Source of the DNA: Hyphomicrobiales bacterium
GTDB lineage: Bacteria; Pseudomonadota; Alphaproteobacteria; Rhizobiales; Rhizobiaceae
Direction: 5' to 3'
DNA length: 64,000 nt
NCBI GenBank assembly: GCA_900473045.1
Contig: UCKS01000008.1
Location: 11,971-75,970 of the forward strand
Position numbers and translations under genes: made by a program. The notes under the pieces were generated by a model, which did not search any database, had not been told where the DNA came from, and saw only the letters and a list, made by a program, of their open reading frames with translations. This document shows positions 62,932 to 64,000 of this stretch, in pieces; the stretch's first letter is position 1; every line of letters begins with the position of its first letter.

Positions 62932-63469
62932 TCAGGACACCCGTGTGAAGGGGGCACATCCCCCTTCCGCGGATACCTTCGAAAACCAGATCCTGTCGCT
63001 GGTGCCGTCCTTGCGGCGCTATTCGCGCAGCCTGGCCAAATCCGACAGCGACGGCGAAGACCTCCTGCAGGACTGCGTCGAAAAGGTGCTGGTGCGCCGT
63101 AGCCAGTGGCGCGGCGTCAACCTGCGTGCCTGGGCCTTCACCATCATGACCAACCTCTACCGCGACCGGCACCGCCGCTTTGCCCAGCATCCGTCGGTCG
63201 AGTTCGATGACACGCTCGGCTTGATGGCCGAGGACGTTTCCGGCGATCCGCTCGAAAAGACCCGGCTTCAGAACGCGCTGAATGGGCTGAGCCCGGATCA
63301 CCGCTCGGTGCTGATGCTCGTCGTCATTGAAGGCTACGGCTATCAGGATGTCGCCGACATGCTGGCGATCCCGATCGGCACCGTCATGTCCCGCCTGTCG
63401 CGCGCCCGCCGTCAGATGGCAGCACACCTGGCCGAAAACAACATCGTGGCACTGCGGAGACCGAAATGA
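62915..63469 (+). CDS. ECF-type RNA polymerase sigma factor
   Basis: Sigma-70 family ECF factor of 184 residues. Region 2 reads SDSDGEDLLQDCVEKVLVRR then NLRAWAFTIMTNLYRDRHRR; region 4 reads LSPDHRSVLMLVVIEGYGYQ and AIPIGTVMSRLSRARRQM. It overlaps the secreted protein gene by 17 bases and its stop overlaps the next start by four (ATGA). With the anti-sigma factor downstream, it should be held inactive until an envelope or oxidative signal. It is not next to nepR/phyR, so it is not an obvious EcfG. Confidence 0.93.
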   Translation: MPHAPDQDTRVKGAHPPSADTFENQILSLVPSLRRYSRSLAKSDSDGEDLLQDCVEKVLVRRSQWRGVNLRAWAFTIMTNLYRDRHRRFAQHPSVEFDDTLGLMAEDVSGDPLEKTRLQNALNGLSPDHRSVLMLVVIEGYGYQDVADMLAIPIGTVMSRLSRARRQMAAHLAENNIVALRRPK

Positions 63470-64000
63470 CAGACCACCACAAACCGGTCACCGACGCTGA
63501 TCTGCACGCCTATGTCGATGGTTTTCTCGACGAGGAGCACCGGCGCGAGGTCGAGCTCTGGCTGAGTGATCACCCGGAGCAAGACGCCGAGGTCCGCCAG
63601 TGGCAGGCACAGGCAGCCGAGATGAGAGCTGCATTGTCAGGCTATGCGCAGCCAAACGAAAACGACCGCAAACTCTTGAATTCTCCGGCGGCAACATCAT
63701 CGCCCTCCTGGTGGCGCAGAGCGGCCCTCATCGCCGCCTCATTGACACTCTTCCTGTCGGGCGCAGCGGCAGGGGTCTATGGCGAGAGAGTGCTGGGAAG
63801 CACCGTGACGATCGAAACAGCCGCAGCGATCGACAGCCTGCCCGCTCAATCGAAGACGGCATTCCTCGTCTATGCCAGCGAAAAGCGCCACCCCGTCGAG
63901 GTCGGGGCCGATCAGGAGGACCATCTGGTTACCTGGCTCGGCAAGCGCCTGGATTACAAGCTGGTTGCCCCGGACCTCAAAGGCCTTGGATTTTCGCTGG
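63466..64000 (+). CDS. Anti-sigma factor (3' end cut off by window)
   Basis: The start overlaps the sigma gene stop (ATGA), showing tight coupling. At least 178 residues are present. The N-terminal cytoplasmic part (VTDADLHAYVDGFLDEEHRR then EVELWLSDHPEQDAEVRQWQ) is the usual anti-sigma domain; it has His but no Cys-x2-Cys, so the zinc site of ZAS proteins is missing. One membrane helix (AALIAASLTLFLSGAAAGVY, about residues 86-105) follows, then a periplasmic part (to the edge) with no Cys seen. Confidence 0.88.
   Translation, partial: MTDHHKPVTDADLHAYVDGFLDEEHRREVELWLSDHPEQDAEVRQWQAQAAEMRAALSGYAQPNENDRKLLNSPAATSSPSWWRRAALIAASLTLFLSGAAAGVYGERVLGSTVTIETAAAIDSLPAQSKTAFLVYASEKRHPVEVGADQEDHLVTWLGKRLDYKLVAPDLKGLGFSL

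Overview
The window is a stretch of ordinary chromosomal-looking DNA from an alphaproteobacterium, most likely of the family Rhizobiaceae (Rhizobium/Agrobacterium group). The basis is high-GC codon use, DUF6894- and DUF1236-type small proteins, a short class I ilvC, and many ABC transporters and small one-gene regulators. I see no insertion sequence, integrase, phage gene or CRISPR array. The first gene (an MscS channel) and the last (an anti-sigma factor) run off the window edges.

Layout. 1-3.3 kb: mechanosensitive channel, DUF924 protein and a small lipoprotein. 3.4-7.3 kb: a sulfate ABC transporter operon (sbp-cysT-cysW-cysA). 7.5-13 kb: a membrane acyltransferase with an SGNH domain, small envelope proteins and an MsbA-type exporter. 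13.2-24.3 kb: ten genes on the minus strand with short gaps. They encode three luciferase-like flavin monooxygenases, an M20 deacetylase, a GNAT acetyltransferase, a fused permease/ATPase, two tandem binding proteins, a DsbA-type isomerase and a cystathionine beta-lyase. This set matches the logic of the Bacillus subtilis yxeKLMNOP and ytmI operons, which salvage sulfur from S-substituted cysteines by acetylation, flavin-dependent C-S cleavage and deacetylation. It is the most interesting system in the window.

24.4-32.6 kb: a CurA-type reductase, tRNA-Lys(CTT), a PhzF protein, a NUDIX protein, an endonuclease/exonuclease/phosphatase protein and an iron-type ABC importer. 32.8-34.7 kb: a bacterial relative of the plant CASTOR/POLLUX ion channels. 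34.9-36.6 kb: a PadR-DUF1700-DUF2807 operon with a palindrome upstream. 36.7-45 kb: hydrolases, an aldo/keto reductase, an Lrp/RocB-like pair, an OpgB-like transferase, an aminotransferase and a 33-residue membrane microprotein. 45.1-46.9 kb: TetR-ilvC. 47-57.5 kb: small secreted proteins and several divergent regulator/enzyme pairs (LysR/PRISE reductase, Lrp/racemase, HxlR/NmrA), NDH-2, a MarR-GNAT fusion and pdxJ. 57.8-64 kb: a membrane protein with a putative DNA-binding N-terminus, a MerR protein with a LuxR-like tail, a RecD-like helicase, an AbrB-family membrane protein, and an ECF sigma/anti-sigma operon headed by a secreted Yx(F/W/Y)xxD protein.

Two themes stand out. One is sulfur supply: inorganic sulfate uptake lies close to a long operon for organic sulfur. 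The other is the number of local regulators that sit next to or divergent from their likely target, several with clear palindromes in the intergenic DNA. Starts were chosen by Shine-Dalgarno match and family N-termini and are often shorter than the longest open frame.
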